A DNA stretch of 64,000 nucleotides from positions 801,001 to 865,000 of the forward strand of contig JAYKKM010000471.1 of NCBI GenBank assembly GCA_035772405.1, written 5' to 3'. Under the pieces are notes generated by a model. That model ran no database searches, was not told where the DNA came from, and saw only the letters and a program-made list of their open reading frames with translations. This stretch comes from Chrysogorgia sp. JL179-B06 (taxonomy: Eukaryota > Cnidaria > Anthozoa > Scleralcyonacea > Chrysogorgiidae). The translations under genes and the position numbers were made by a program. How positions within the stretch are numbered: the stretch's first letter is position 1; each line of letters opens with the position of its first letter. Positions 26,581-39,214 of this stretch are shown here, in pieces.

Positions 26581-27450
26581 CCGTACAGTCACATGAAGGA
26601 AGTTCAAGAATCTCATCTGGCGCTGGACTGCTATTAAGCCACTTGATAGATATTTCACCATCTTTTAGTTGCCACCCTTGCCCATGAAGAGTAGGAATTA
26701 CAGGACAGTTTCAACTAAGGCTCTTCTCCATATAGCAGCCGGATAATTGTCCCGTTGAATATGTAGTTTCAATGATGATTGGCATGCAGGTGGTAAAGCT
26801 TCAGTATCTACTTTATCACCCTTTGCAAAGTGTAGTTGGTATCGTAGTAGATTTACCCCTGTACTCTTCTTTCTATATATATCACACACCATTTCTTCTA
26901 TGGCGGTAAATGTGCCATCTGCAACATCCCAGCTAGTTCCAAGCTCCTACAAAGCTGTGACATACTTTGGAGATTTCACGACCAGGTTCAGCGGTTTCAA
27001 TTTCCATTTTCCAGAGAAAGATTATACAGCATCTCATCCAGTTATTGCGTGAAAGCCAATCATAGATTCCAGCAAGTCTTGCACATTTACATCCTTGCAG
27101 GTGCTATTTATCTTGTTGTTGACTGAGTCGATTTTGATGATGCGCCTTTTTCAACTTTCATGAGCAATTGCTTCTCATTACTGATATTCTGGCTTAGCTA
27201 CAGGACAAACACATCTGTGTCATCTGCATGAATAATAACTGGTTTCTCCAAATGGGATGCATGATTAGCATGAAGAATCATTCTGGTATCCGCTTCTTCA
27301 TATGTAGATGATAACTCTGGAACAGGCTCTACTTCAGATGAACATATTCTTAAATATGCTGTACTAGATGTTACAAACAGAACCCTGTCGTTTTCCACGA
27401 ATTCCTCCGTTTGCCATTCATGGAACAGAAACTTGATCACTTCTCTTATT
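26581..27450 (-). pseudogene. PIN-like (EEADTR family) transposon-associated gene relic
   Basis: Leftwards it reads STYEEADTRMILHANHAS, IIHADDTDVFVL, MIGFHAITGCDAVSSFSGK, a GTSWDV segment, GVNLLRYQLHFAKG, LPPACQSSLKLHIQRDNY and a C-terminal HGQGWQLKDG. This order of motifs is one I recall as widespread in cnidarian and other invertebrate repeats, with the Asp-rich strands suggesting a PIN/FEN-like nuclease fold. Several stops and frameshifts break it. The element class is not certain. Confidence 0.6.
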
Positions 27451-27519
27451 AGAGGAGTGAAGTAGGAAATTTTGCCATGATTTTACTGGATACTTAATAA
27501 ACCATTGCTGTAGAGGCAC

Positions 27520-27763
27520 TTAATAAACCATTGCTGTAGAGGGAGAAAGATGCTGATTGTACATGTCCATCATACCGTAATATGATCCTTGAGACCTATA
27601 GATAGCATTTCTATCAATTTCAGCCGGTCCCCCCGAGTGAGTACTGGGACTCAAAATTCCAGACATAGCTGATGGTCTAAATTTTATTCCAGGAAACCAG
27701 TCAAATGAAAAACCAAACGCTTCTTCGTTGTCTTCATCAGGGGTGAGAATAGTGTCTTCAGAT
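27520..27763 (-). pseudogene. Short uncharacterised coding fragment
   Basis: An open minus-strand frame of ~80 codons contains TPDEDNEEAFGFSFDWF and GGPAEIDRNAIYRSQGSY and stops at 27520. Composition looks like protein rather than noise, but I recognise no family. It may be the 5' part of the PIN-like relic next to it. A 26-bp tandem duplication lies at its 3' end (27495-27547). Confidence 0.4.
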
Positions 27764-28617
27764 CAGTGGTGAGAATGATCGACACGATGACATGTATTTA
27801 TAGTACGAGTGTTATCTTATCTTATGTTTATTAAGTAGATGTCTGTAAATTTCTGGAAATATATTTCCATCATCGTATAAGACTAACGAAATCGTAAAGT
27901 AGAAATTGAAACTCGACAAGTGGCAAGCACTTGAGATCCACTCACACGTCAAGTTTGATTTGATTTCATAAACAACTCTGCGATTGGTGGCATTTTGAAT
28001 TTTCACGATGCTAGGCGGGCGTGCAAGATGGCCTTTTTCTAGAAAAATGGAAGTTTTTCAATCTCATTTATGACAATTAATGCTAATTTATATTAACATA
28101 ATGTTTCTTGTTCGAGAAATGCAAAATCACTGGTAACGGCCGGTTTATTGGGCTTTCAGAAATGCATAGCTTTCGCAACAGTTATGGTTATTTCTAAAGA
28201 AATTAATAGATTCAATTTTGGATGTTTCCATCAAGAAAGAGTTTTGGATGTTTTCGGTCAGGAAATAGTTAATGGCTTATCGGTATTGTTTATATTCCAC
28301 GTATCGAAGGCAATTACGTATGCATGTTACAAGTAATATTGCAGGAGTATCCTGTTAAAGTAATTTATTAAATGTCCCATAACAATTATTAGGACATACA
28401 TCCTCAATTTGTTCCAACTAATTTTGTCAATGATTGCATGTAGTAAAAAATTGTCCAGTCATGAAATCTGTTTTCAGGGAGTTATTTACCTTGGATTGAT
28501 CCTTTTTCAATTTATTTCTATATTTCAACTGTTTTTAATTTTGGGAAGATACCCACTTTGTGAGATGACCCGATATATATTTTTAAAGGAACGTTAACAC
28601 ATTACTGCCCGATTTGG
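27764..28617. other. Unassigned region
   Basis: AT-rich, with no supported gene. A hydrophobic frame around 28480-28560 follows TTTTCAG but lacks other support. Confidence 0.4.
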
Positions 28618-30130
28618 CTTGTTGAAATAGCAAAGCGATCAGCAATTATAACTGAAATTGATAACAATAAATACAACTCGCGCCTTTTATGGAAGACACT
28701 AAAAAGTATTTTTCCAACAAAAGCCAAATCACTAAGTAAAGTATCATGCATTGAAAAGGACGGAGTGAATTATTTAACACCAGAAGATATATCGAACCTA
28801 TTTAATCAACATTTTATATCTATTGCAAAGACCATCACCTATGAAAGAAACTGTAATGAGGTTAATCTCTCGAAGCTAAAGGAATTTGTCAATCGACATA
28901 AGAATGATTCAGTGAACTTTAGTATATCGATGATATCAACTGAAGAAGTAGCAGCAACGGGCCTTGACGGATTTGATTGTCGTCTATTGAAGCTAATTGC
29001 TCCAGCAATTGGACCAAGCTTAGCGAAAGTATTGAAAACAGTGTTTGTCCTAACAGTCATAAACTAGCTCGAGTCACTCCAATATATAAAGAAGGACCAA
29101 AAACCAATACAGATAACTATCGACCTATATCGGTTCTTCCAATACTTTTCAACATTTTTGAGAAACATGTATGTAAACAATTGATGGTTTTTCTTAATGA
29201 ACACAAATTACTGTGGAAAAATCAATCAGGTTTTCGATCACTACACTCCTGTGAATCCATACTTGAATCCACATCAAAATAACAGATGAATGGCTTGAGG
29301 CAATGGACAAAGGCCTTTTGACTGGAACAGTGCTGATTGATCTTCGAAAGGCTTTTGATGTCGTTAATCATGTTTTGTTATTGAAGAAGCTTCGAGTTTA
29401 TGGATTGGATTGTGGGACTCTCAAATTGTTCGAAAGTTACTTAAATGACAGATATCAAAAGGTCTGTGTAGATGGTCAACTATCTGAACCACTCCTTATT
29501 AAATCAGGGTACCACAGGGAAGTATTCTTGGTCCAATTTTATTTTTACTTTTCATAAATGATTTTCCTATGTCCTTGGAAACCAATGTGAGTCTCCATGC
29601 AGATGACTCGTCTCTCTACACATCCGGATCCACTCTACTTGAAATTGAAAAAAAATTACAATCTGACATTAATAAGACTTCAAAGTTGGCAAAAGAAAAC
29701 AGAATGAAAATTCATCCAGATAAAACAAAATGTATTATTATATCTACCCGCCAGAAATTAATGACGTTGCAAACTCAAACATTGGATCTTAGCCATGATG
29801 GTAGCAAATTAAAGCAAGTTAACTCAGAAAAACGTTTGGGAGTGCACATAGACAGTCATGATCTGACTTGGTCCGTCCATATGTATGAATTACGAAAAAA
29901 GTTAATTCAAAGGATAGCTGTGCTTGGAAGAGTTCGTCGATATTTGCCAACTAAATATCGGATCTTGCTGTATAATACAAGTATCAAACTAGCTAACTTA
30001 TTGTCTAATATTATGCATTTTTGTACTAATTTCTTTCTTATAATTTGAGGGCCACTGGGGAGAATACATGCATTTGTAATGGTGTTATACCCTCATGAAA
30101 TAAAGTTTATTGTATTGTATTGTATTGTAT
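28618..30130 (+). pseudogene. Non-LTR retrotransposon copy A (CR1/L2-like), 3' half
   Basis: Broken reverse transcriptase. Fragments in order are a pre-RT segment (LTPEDISNLFNQHFISIA), VTPIYKEGPKTNTDNYRPIS, QSGFRSLHSCES, VLIDLRKAFDVVNH, and a catalytic box degraded to HADDSSLY, then a thumb-like CIIIST region. Frames shift at least three times. The 3' end is a run of TTGTA units (30105-30130), the microsatellite-type tail usual in CR1/L2-like elements. 5'-truncated, no endonuclease seen. Confidence 0.75.
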
Positions 30131-30374
30131 TTCTTATCCTGGGGCATGTTATATAATCACGTATGTAACTAGAAATATGTATCTGTAATCACCGCTCTTC
30201 CGCCTATGCTATCCGCCCTAGAGTTCATCCTAACCCCTGCAGACTTTTCCCCGTCACTGGTCCGCACACATCGCACGTACGCCGTGTATTTGTAGTCAAC
30301 TAATTGCAAAAGCGTTTCATTGTATATTTTTGAAGAATATCTCGGCCAATATTTAACCTCGTTGAACATAATTA
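30131..30374. other. Unassigned spacer
   Basis: Nothing recognisable between the TTGTA tail and the inverted repeat shared with ~39.8-40.6 kb. Confidence 0.4.
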
Positions 30375-31045
30375 AAGAACCTAAATAATAATACTATTAG
30401 GTAATAATACCTAATAATATGTCTGAATATTTTAATAGTATACTCATAAGCGTTCTATGCCATTGTTATGCTTTTGCTTGCAAAACTTGTTTTTAACAGC
30501 CCTGGACAACACCGGTTCGTTAATGTAAGATTATTACTATATATCATTGCATGGGCATATTGAAAAAAAGTGCATGTGTCAGCTCAGCCAACAAGCAGAT
30601 GAAGTGCACCTTGATTCACCTGATTATAAATGTTGTGCTTTTAATTGTTGTGTGGGCATTTGTACATTTGAGTAGTGTAAACATGCGTTGTACAGGTTTA
30701 TAGACCTACATATGTTATACCTGGCCTGGCCTCCACTTAGTGTTTCTGTATAAACACTTTTGTTCTAATCCCGTATATTTAAGCCACTCTTGTGATTGTT
30801 GAAGTTAAGTGCTTTCTGAAGGACATATTATAGTACAACCAACATAGATTTTATTACATTTCTTACAAACAATCAAATGTAAAACTAATATAATATGTGC
30901 GATCACTCGAACTAAAAGTATTACCTACATCAACAAATGTACAAATCTGGCAACACACTTTGGGCATACACCAAGAGAGCATTTACATGTGCATTTGTTA
31001 AATTGGGACATGAGGTTTAGATGAGGGGACTGTTAAAATTATTCA
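30375..31045 (-). repeat. Repeat inverted relative to ~39775-40560, with Penelope-like remnants
   Basis: Segments such as TAAAGAACCTAAATAATAA, the CTTAGTGTTTCT region and a stretch complementary to the GIY-YIG fragment at 39.9-40.05 kb occur here in the opposite orientation. It appears to be a second, more decayed copy of the same Penelope-like 3' region. Confidence 0.55.
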
Positions 31046-31109
31046 TAAAACCAATGTTAGTGAACTGACCAATAGGATTCCGGACATATAAGTTATTGCG
31101 GACATATAA

Positions 31110-31890
31110 GTTAAATGAGATCTTTTTTTACCAACCTTTTAGACCTCACCGTTCAGAAAACTTTTCTCGTCCCCCGTTTAGACGCCCTTGAACCATCTTT
31201 GGAACGAGTTTCAAACAATAAAATTCCTTTAGTTCTAACATTTCATCCTTTCAATTTTAAAGTTAAAAATATTATTAATCGGAATTTTCACATTTTACAA
31301 AATGATCCTGAGACGTCAGCCATTTTCACCGACAACCCGTTGGTATCTTTTCGCCGTAATAAAAACATTCGTGACTCCTTAGTACATAGTGCCCTTAAAA
31401 TAAAATACCTCGGCACCAGCGGGAACATTTTCTTGCGGCCGTTCCCGCTGTAACACATGCCCTTTTCTCAACCCCACTACAGTTATTACTGCCCCCAAAT
31501 TCGACCACACAATCCGTCATGCTTTTTCATGCACGTCCACCAACATAATTTATTGCATTTCTTGCAATAAATGCCGTAAAATCTACATCGGTGAAACTGG
31601 GCGACGCCTTTCAGACAGGTTTGCTGAACATCTTCGTTCCGTGAGGATCAATGATGGTTACAAATCTGTAGCCCGCCATTTCAACAGCTCCAACCATTTG
31701 GTTTCAGACGGCATGAAAGTCTCCTTCCCATCTCCGGTGGCAACGATAACCGCATGCGGCAAGCGCAGCGTCTCATTTTTAAACTTGGCACCACACATCC
31801 TCTTGGTCTTAACAAACGTTTTTCTTTTATTTAATTTCCTAAAAGTTTTTTGTTATTTTAGTTTGCTTGGAACTTTTTATTATTAGCTTA
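31110..31890 (+). pseudogene. Penelope-like element 3' part, GIY-YIG, copy 2
   Basis: Fragments include FLVPRLDALEPSLERVSNN, a VSFRRNKNIRDSLVHSALK segment and the GIY-YIG domain IIYCISCNKC then IYIGETGRRLSDRFAEH. It is close in sequence to the minus-strand copy at 59930-60900. Frameshifts near 31440 and 31490 separate the pieces. The reverse transcriptase part is missing here. Confidence 0.75.
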
Positions 31891-32094
31891 TGCACTTTCA
31901 TTCCTTTTCAAGTCTTTGTATCTATTATTATCGCCTAATCCCCTTGAATATTGGACCTGTCATTTCTCCCACCCCCTCAGTCTGCTTATTGATCGACTGT
32001 AAAAATAGCAAATGATTTAACTTTTCCCATCTCATTAATTATTAGTTAGTTTATTTCCCGTGCATTTGATTGGCTACTTTCTACCTGTGACACC
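31891..32094. other. Spacer between Penelope-like and non-LTR copies
   Basis: No gene or hammerhead core found. Confidence 0.4.
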
Positions 32095-34741
32095 CTTTTG
32101 GCATATATATCTGGTTACTATTTTGTGAAAAGGGATAGGCCGTTACAACGTGGAGGTGGTTTAATAAGTTTTGTTAAAGATGGTTTGGCCTATTTGTATA
32201 GGGAAGATCTAAATGAAAATGACGATGAAGTGCTTTGGATCGAAGTGACGCGAAACAAGTGCAAATCTCTACTTATAGCAAACTGCTATCGTCCTCCAAA
32301 CAACTCATTAGATGATTTTTTGAAAGGACTGGAAGCCTCCCTATCTAAAATTGAAAATTCGACGATGCGTTATGAAATAGTTATACTTGGTGATTTTAAT
32401 GTCAACTTTACTACCTCGAGTAAAAACACAAACATTCATTTAAAACATAAATTAAAGAATCTCTTGGGATTATTCGACATGCATCAGATCATTTGCTCAC
32501 CAACTCGTATAACAGCTACTTCGAGTACAACAATCGATCTAATATTTGTTAACAATCAACATAGAATTGTTGAAAATTGCGTGATACCCTTGGGATTAAG
32601 CGATCACTCACTTGCATACTGTACGATGAAATCCGGTATACCTAAATCAGTTCCTCGCACAATTGAATATAGGTCCTTTAAGACTTATAATATTAAATAA
32701 TGATTTTAAAAGAGACCTTTCGAATATCCCTTGGTCTACCATTGAAAGTTTCGATGATGTTGACGATTCCGTTTCTCTATGGACTAAGTTATTTAATGAC
32801 ATAGCAAATGAACATGCCCCAATTAAAACCCGAAGAGCCCGAGGTTTAACAGCACCCTGGACGACAAGTAATTAGCGAACGCTATGAAAAATCGAGATTA
32901 CCATCACAGAAAGGCTCTTAGATCAAAAACAAAATCTGGTCATCATTGGACCAAATATTGTAAACTTAGGAATTATGTCCATAGACTAATCAAAGCTGCC
33001 AAGTCTGACTATTACATTAACCTCTTCAATGAATCTAAAGGAGACAGCACCAAGCTTTGGAATGCCATCAAACAAACCCTACCAAGTAAGTGTATGGATC
33101 CGATATCTTCTCTTTCGTCTGATGGTGTGACTGCTACTTCTACCAAAACTATTGTAAACTCGTTTAACTTCTCTTTGAATATTGGGTAGAAATATGCCGA
33201 GAAATTTTCAAATTGGGAAAATAATGGTAATCAACAACGTGCTAGCTCTACATTTAAATTTACCGACATATCTCAAACCAATTTGTTCAAGACGAATTGA
33301 AAAGCCTAAAATAAGGCTATTGGAATAGCCCTAAATAGGGCTATTGGACTGGATAAAGTAAGCACTAGACTTTTAAAGGATTCCATTGACATTATTGTAC
33401 CTTCTCCTACTCGCCTGTTCAATATATCACTACAATCGTCTACATTTCCAGCCATATGGAAGAATGCTAAAGTCACTGCTATTTACAAATTAGGAACCAT
33501 GACTACCCTTCGAATTACCGTCCGATTTCTGTACTTCCGGTTATCAGTAAATTATTAGAAAAAGCAGTTCATACTCAATTATACACTTATCTGAAGTCGA
33601 ATCAACTTTTGTCAGAGAAACAATTTGGTTTTAAAACTAAATCGTCAACATGTGTTGCAGTTGGTCAATTCACTGATAACATCCTTGAGAATATGGACAA
33701 AGGCAACTAACGGGTGTCCTTTTCTTGGACTTGTCCAAAGCTTTCGACACGGTTAACCACGCAATTTTACTAAATAAACTATTTCTTCTTGGTGTGGGTG
33801 ACTCCGAATTATCTTGGTTTACTTCAATCTGCAGGAATTTCTATGGGCGTCCCCCAAGACTCCATTCTCGGCCCGCTATTGTTCTTGGTCTTTATAAATG
33901 ACCTCCCAAAAAGTTTGGAACATGTTGATGTCACACTTTATGCATATGACACCGCCCTGAGCTATTGTTCAACAAATGTATTTGATCTACAGGAAGTCAT
34001 CAATAAAGATCTTGCGAATATTTCTTAACCATCTATCATTAAATACTACCAAGTCTAAATTTATACTGATTGGTAGTCCCAGTAAATTAATATCAACAAA
34101 TTGTATTAATTTAGAAATCGAAGGAATGGAGATTGATAAAGTGGATACTTTTAAGTATTTAGGGGTAACCCTAAATAGTACTCTAACATGGGATGATCAT
34201 ATACATCTAACATATAGGAAGGTGATGAAGAAACTTTGCCTCTTCCGGAGAGTTAAATGCTATGTTCCTTTTTATGCGAGGAAGCTTTTTTTATACTTTT
34301 ATATTACCGCTTTTTGTTTACTGTGATATAATATGGGGAGACAGAGGAAATACTATTCTTATGCAGTCTTTGCAGACCTTACAAAAAAAGGCAGCTAAAG
34401 AAATCTTAGACAGACCATATAGCTCTTCAGCTACTGATGCACTTAAGTGTCTATGTTGGAAACCTTTAATCACTAGAAGAAAACAACGTTGCTGTATTTT
34501 CTTACACAAACTGATTAACGGAAATATTGATTATGACTTTTATATGGTTTTTAACAAGGATGTTCCTGAGTATAATACTAGGCATAAAAATAATATAAGA
34601 AAGTCACGTGATAACCGCAGATGGGGTCATTGGACATTGGTCTCTCATGCCTCTGATGCCTGGAACACCATTGATCTATCTATTAGATCAATAACTGATG
34701 CTAATAAATGTAAAAACGCTTTGTATAAAATGGATTTTTAG
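32095..34741 (+). pseudogene. Non-LTR retrotransposon copy B with APE endonuclease and RT (CR1/L2-like)
   Basis: The endonuclease half (32098-32699) has ANCYRPPNNS, VILGDFNVNF, TTIDLIF and LGLSDHS, the catalytic motifs of APE-type nucleases. The RT follows in pieces: NYRPISVLPVISKLLEKAV, QFGFK, a LDLSKAFDTVNH-like box at ~33725, [20 protein letters not shown], and the catalytic box changed to YAYD. Then come a KYLGVTLN thumb and a C-terminal region to 34741. Several frameshifts and stops, so inactive. Confidence 0.8.
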
Positions 34742-34747
34742 TTTAGT

Positions 34748-34775
34748 CTATATATATATATATATATATATATAC
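34748..34775. repeat. Short (TA)n tract
   Basis: TA run between the retrotransposon end and the satellite array. Confidence 0.9.
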
Positions 34776-36105
34776 TGTTAGCATTATGCATTGCTCACTG
34801 CTCGCAGTTTGAGCACTCTGGTGACTCCACAATGCAATCCAACAATGTGTAGCCGTACATAGTGGGTCCCAAGTCCACAGTTACCATAAAGCCATATGGT
34901 GATAGCCGGTAGGGCACATTGTATACTTTCGTATATATTACGCTCACCGCTCATGTGGTTTGAGCACTCTCATGGATTGGGCGGAGAGTCTCTCTCAATG
35001 AGACGTTTACTGTTAGCATTATGCATTGCTCACTGCTCGCAGTTTGAGCACTCTGGTGACTCCACAATGCAATCCAACAATGTGTAGCCGTACATAGTGG
35101 GTCCCAAGTCCACAGTTACCATAAAGCCATATGGTGATAGCCGGTAGGGCACATTGTATACTTTCGTATATATTACGCTCACCGCTCATGTGGTTTGAGC
35201 ACTCTCATGGATTGGGCGGAGAGTCTCTCTCAATGAGACGTTTACTGTTAGCATTATGCATTGCTCACTGCTCGCAGTTTGAGCACTCTGGTGACTCCAC
35301 AATGCAATCCAACAATGTGTAGCCGTACATAGTGGGTCCCAAGTCCACAGTTACCATAAAGCCATATGGTGATAGCCGGTAGGGCACATTGTATACTTTC
35401 GTATATATTACGCTCACCGCTCATGTGGTTTGAGCACTCTCATGGATTGGGCGGAGAGTCTCTCTCAATGAGACGTTTACTGTTAGCATTATGCATTGCT
35501 CACTGCTCGCAGTTTGAGCACTCTGGTGACTCCACAATGCAATCCAACAATGTGTAGCCGTACATAGTGGGTCCCAAGTCCACAGTTACCATAAAGCCAT
35601 ATGGTGATAGCCGGTAGGGCACATTGTATACTTTCGTATATATTACGCTCACCGCTCATGTGGTTTGAGCACTCTCATGGATTGGGCGGAGAGTCTCTCT
35701 CAATGAGACGTTTACTGTTAGCATTATGCATTGCTCACTGCTCGCAGTTTGAGCACTCTGGTGACTCCACAATGCAATCCAACAATGTGTAGCCGTACAT
35801 AGTGGGTCCCAAGTCCACAGTTACCATAAAGCCATATGGTGATAGCCGGTAGGGCACATTGTATACTTTCGTATATATTACGCTCACCGCTCATGTGGTT
35901 TGAGCACTCTCATGGATTGGGCGGAGAGTCTCTCTCAATGAGACGTTTACTGTTAGCATTATGCATTGCTCACTGCTCGCAGTTTGAGCACTCTGGTGAC
36001 TCCACAATGCAATCCAACAATGTGTAGCCGTACATAGTGGGTCCCAAGTCCACAGTTACCATAAAGCCATATGGTGATAGCCGGTAGGGCACATTGTATA
36101 CTTTC
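34776..36105. repeat. 235-bp satellite, about 5.7 copies
   Basis: A unit beginning CTGTTAGCATTATGCATTGC repeats every 235 bases with no difference that I noticed between copies. Each unit holds two related half-boxes, GCTCACTGCTCGCAGTTTGAGCACTCT-like and GCTCACCGCTCATGTGGTTTGAGCACTCT-like, so it is internally dimeric. The same box occurs in the hammerhead repeats at 42.2-42.6 kb in reverse orientation. The 63-codon frame in each unit is not a gene. Confidence 0.9.
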
Positions 36106-36107
36106 GT

Positions 36108-36131
36108 ATATATATATATATATATATATAG
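36108..36131. repeat. Short (TA)n tract
   Basis: TA run that truncates the last satellite unit. Confidence 0.9.
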
Positions 36132-36348
36132 CACTCTTATATTGTATCTTGGATCTTAATTTAGTTTGTTTTAATTTTAACTGTTGTTATCTTATCTTTT
36201 ATCATATTTTCTTATTTGTTCATAAATCTTGTTAGGACCCTAACGAAAAACACTGCATGTAATTAGTGATTAGGCATCCTGTTTAATAATAATAATAATA
36301 ATAATAATATATATAAGCCCTATTTATTTTATTTCATCTCGTCTTACT

Positions 36349-36385
36349 CTGATGAAGGGCTCCGCTCAAAACGTGATATCTCGTC
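36349..36385 (+). ncRNA. Hammerhead-like motif with a mutated core
   Basis: CTGATGA (36349-36355) is followed by a short stem II (GGGC/GCTC), then CAAAACG where GAAACG is expected, a loop and CGTC before AC. The G of the conserved GAAA is lost, so cleavage is unlikely. Downstream sequence (CACTAAATTCTTGCCAG) matches that next to the remnant at 20566. Confidence 0.55.
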
Positions 36386-36414
36386 ACTAAATTCTTGCCA
36401 GTTTACCACCTTTC

Positions 36415-37060
36415 ACTTTGCTAAGTTAAATAACTTTGTTCCTATGGGACTGAACCTGAGAGACTTTTTCGAATATCATTATCTTGTAATCTGTTATAAA
36501 TATAGGGCTTCACTTTTGTAACTTGTGTCATTTTGATAAATAGGAAAGGTCCCGCAATGTTATAAACGAAGAAAATGTGTTTATTTGATGAAAATGTGTT
36601 TATTTCAGAGTTTATTTGTTGAAGGCGTGGTATATTGATGTTTATAAACCTGATATACAGTGGTATAATTATGCCGTAGAGTCGGTTTATATATGTTCTG
36701 TGATTATACAACTTACTTCCTAAGGGGTTTTGAGTGGGATTATAACTGCTGGAGGGTTAATAACCAGGAAAGATTATAAACGGTAAATAAATATGTTTCA
36801 AAATGCATAACATGAGGCAAACCGTTGGCACCCGTTTACTCAAGTTTTTGCTTAATAGTCATTTAAGAAAAGTGTAAGAACAACAACAAATATTAACTAG
36901 AATTTATAAAATATAAAAATGATGCCCTATATTATATAGCAAAACCTGAACAAAACATGATTTTAATAATTTCATCTGCCTCAGCTTGTCAGTAGTGAGA
37001 TACAGAATGCTGCCGTAACTCTTTATCTATTATTATTTACTTTTATTCTCTGATTTTTTA
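36415..37060. repeat. Left arm of a distant inverted repeat
   Basis: Segments such as CCTATGGGACTGAACCTGAG and AGAATGCTGCCGTAACT recur in reverse complement at 39420-39775. The arms are diverged and gapped. They could be two copies of one dispersed repeat or the ends of a composite element. Confidence 0.65.
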
Positions 37061-38900
37061 TACAGCTTTTGAAGGATAAATAATGTATAATTGGGTAGGT
37101 TAACACCGACTGTGTTAGGGGAACATGTTAGGATTAAACAAGTGGTATCACCCCACTGACAAGAAGCAGCTGAAAGGAATTTCATCCTGAATTAATATAT
37201 TTATATATTGGTGAAATAATTAGATTAAGCAATATCGTTCTTTGTTGTATATTATGGCTTTTGTCATTTCAATTTTTGAAATTGTGTTACCGGTACTTGA
37301 ATACCATTGAAATACTGGTACATGAATGTGCATAATTATATAATATTAATAAAAGTTAAGAAACAGAAGTCTTCTAAAAGAATAAAAGGTTTATCAGACT
37401 TATCAATTTGGTCTAGGATAAATTTAGGTATGGAATCTTTTGGTATCTGCTACTAACAATTAGACAATAAGGAACATGCAGATTACATTACAGTAGGGTA
37501 CATGTATCTGCTTACAGTATACTGACAATTAGGCAATAAGGAACATGCAGATTACATTATTACAGTAGGGTACATGTATGTACAAGGTTATGCAGTCTCG
37601 TGAATACAATTGTACTTTGAGTATGCCACTGTTATAGTACTGTAAACATGCATGTTGAAATTTATTATTAAAAGCATAACTGACATAATTAACTTTAATT
37701 ATGTAATATATAATTAATAAAATTATTATTTAAATTAATAATTATTAAAATTAATTATTAATTTCAATAATCAATAGTTACACAATTGGTTTCCAACCCT
37801 GCCTGCGAGACAATTGTGTCGGCAGACTTTCCCACTTGGGTTCTGTTTAGTACACTACCCACAAATTGCACCCAAAAATAAGCAGTTTGAAAATCTGTGC
37901 AGTTTGACAATATTAAAGCCTCATACAGTAAGCGGGCGAGGGGTTGTTGCGTACACGTATTTCTAGTTATTTATATATATATATCCGAGCGCTGGTGCAG
38001 TCTACTCTAGGAGAAAACTATGTTGGGTAAATACGTACCTAAAATGAACAGATTTTGTGATTGGCTATATGGAACAAAAGTGATAGGGTTAGGACATTGG
38101 TTTCTTTGTGGTTGATTCTATTGTTTTATTGTTTGAATCAACCAATCACAAAACTTGATAGTATAGGAAGGTGATGACCCACTATGTTAACAAAATATTA
38201 TATATTTTGTGTAAAAGATTGACAGATGATATATGTTTGACTAAACTTCCGGTGGTCGACTCAAGTCGGGTCACAGATGATACGCCAAAGGTCTCCACTA
38301 AAAATGTTTCCAATATATAAGTTACCACAGCTTTCAATTACAAAATTTTCAAAACGACTGTGAACATTAACCTTTAATCTATCATGCAGCCGATTTTCAA
38401 GCTAATATTTTACCTAACAACTACATTGGACGTCAAAACAAATCACTACCGAAATCACTACCGCGAGACGCACAGTCAACGGCCTTCCGAATTTATGTAA
38501 ACACTGACTCATTGCCTTTCTGGTCTGGTTGCCTGTAATTTGTCCTGATTGTCGACAAAATTAACAAGTAAGAACATACAATTCTTGTGTAAAAAATACA
38601 AAACAAACCCGCTTTACTGCTAAACTCGCTTCACTAATAAACTCACTAGTTCGCTGTTAAACTCGCTTCACGTTACGGCTCCCTGTGATAATGCACACGT
38701 ATTTATTTTAAGTTGTCACAAGTTCTCCCAAACGATATTAGCAAACGAAATTATATTCTGAAATAAGTAATATTCTACATCGCTGCCGTAACTTAACATA
38801 TTTTGACAACTTTCCCATTTCTTCGAACTGCAACAGAACTTAAACCATCTGTCAAACGACGCCAAACTTCGGAAATAAACGACATATTCCGAAATACGAT
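37061..38900. other. Gene-poor AT-rich region
   Basis: Contains a ~75-bp tandem duplication around 37449-37580 (GCAGATTACATTACAGTAGGG-like units). No coding or RNA gene recognised. Confidence 0.5.
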
Positions 38901-39005
38901 TGCGGTTAATATTGCGGTTAGGTTACGCGAGGTGGAACCGCGGACCGACCGCGGATCAACCGAGGATTGACTTCGGTTGAACCGCGGATGACCGCGGTTC
39001 CCTGT
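38901..39005. repeat. CCGCGG-rich cluster
   Basis: Short units GGAACCGCGG, GACCGCGG and GGTTGAACCGCGG recur, giving a local GC-rich patch in an AT-rich area. Confidence 0.6.
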
Positions 39006-39214
39006 TAGGTTATTTCTAGGCTGTACTGTATGTCAAAGCCGCCGAAGGCTGCCACCATACGACCCATGTCTGACCACGGAGCACAGCTACGATCTAAGTG
39101 TTGATTTTACTGACGGAGGAAAACCGGAAACCCCGGAGGAAAACCCTCGAAGCACGGGAGAGATCAACTAATAACTAATAACTCTACTCACATGAGTTCA
39201 AGCTCGCGAATCAA

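Noticed and set aside
27720..27750. CCCCTGATGAAGAC on the minus strand as a Penelope-type hammerhead
   Set aside because: The stem II partner and the GAAAC..GTC part are missing; the sequence reads as coding (TPDEDNEE).
28409..28597. Hydrophobic frame after TTTTCAG as a receptor transmembrane exon of the LRR gene
   Set aside because: No conserved GPCR motif and no convincing donor site.
34896..36027. Five identical 63-aa frames
   Set aside because: A by-product of the 235-bp satellite; no coding features.
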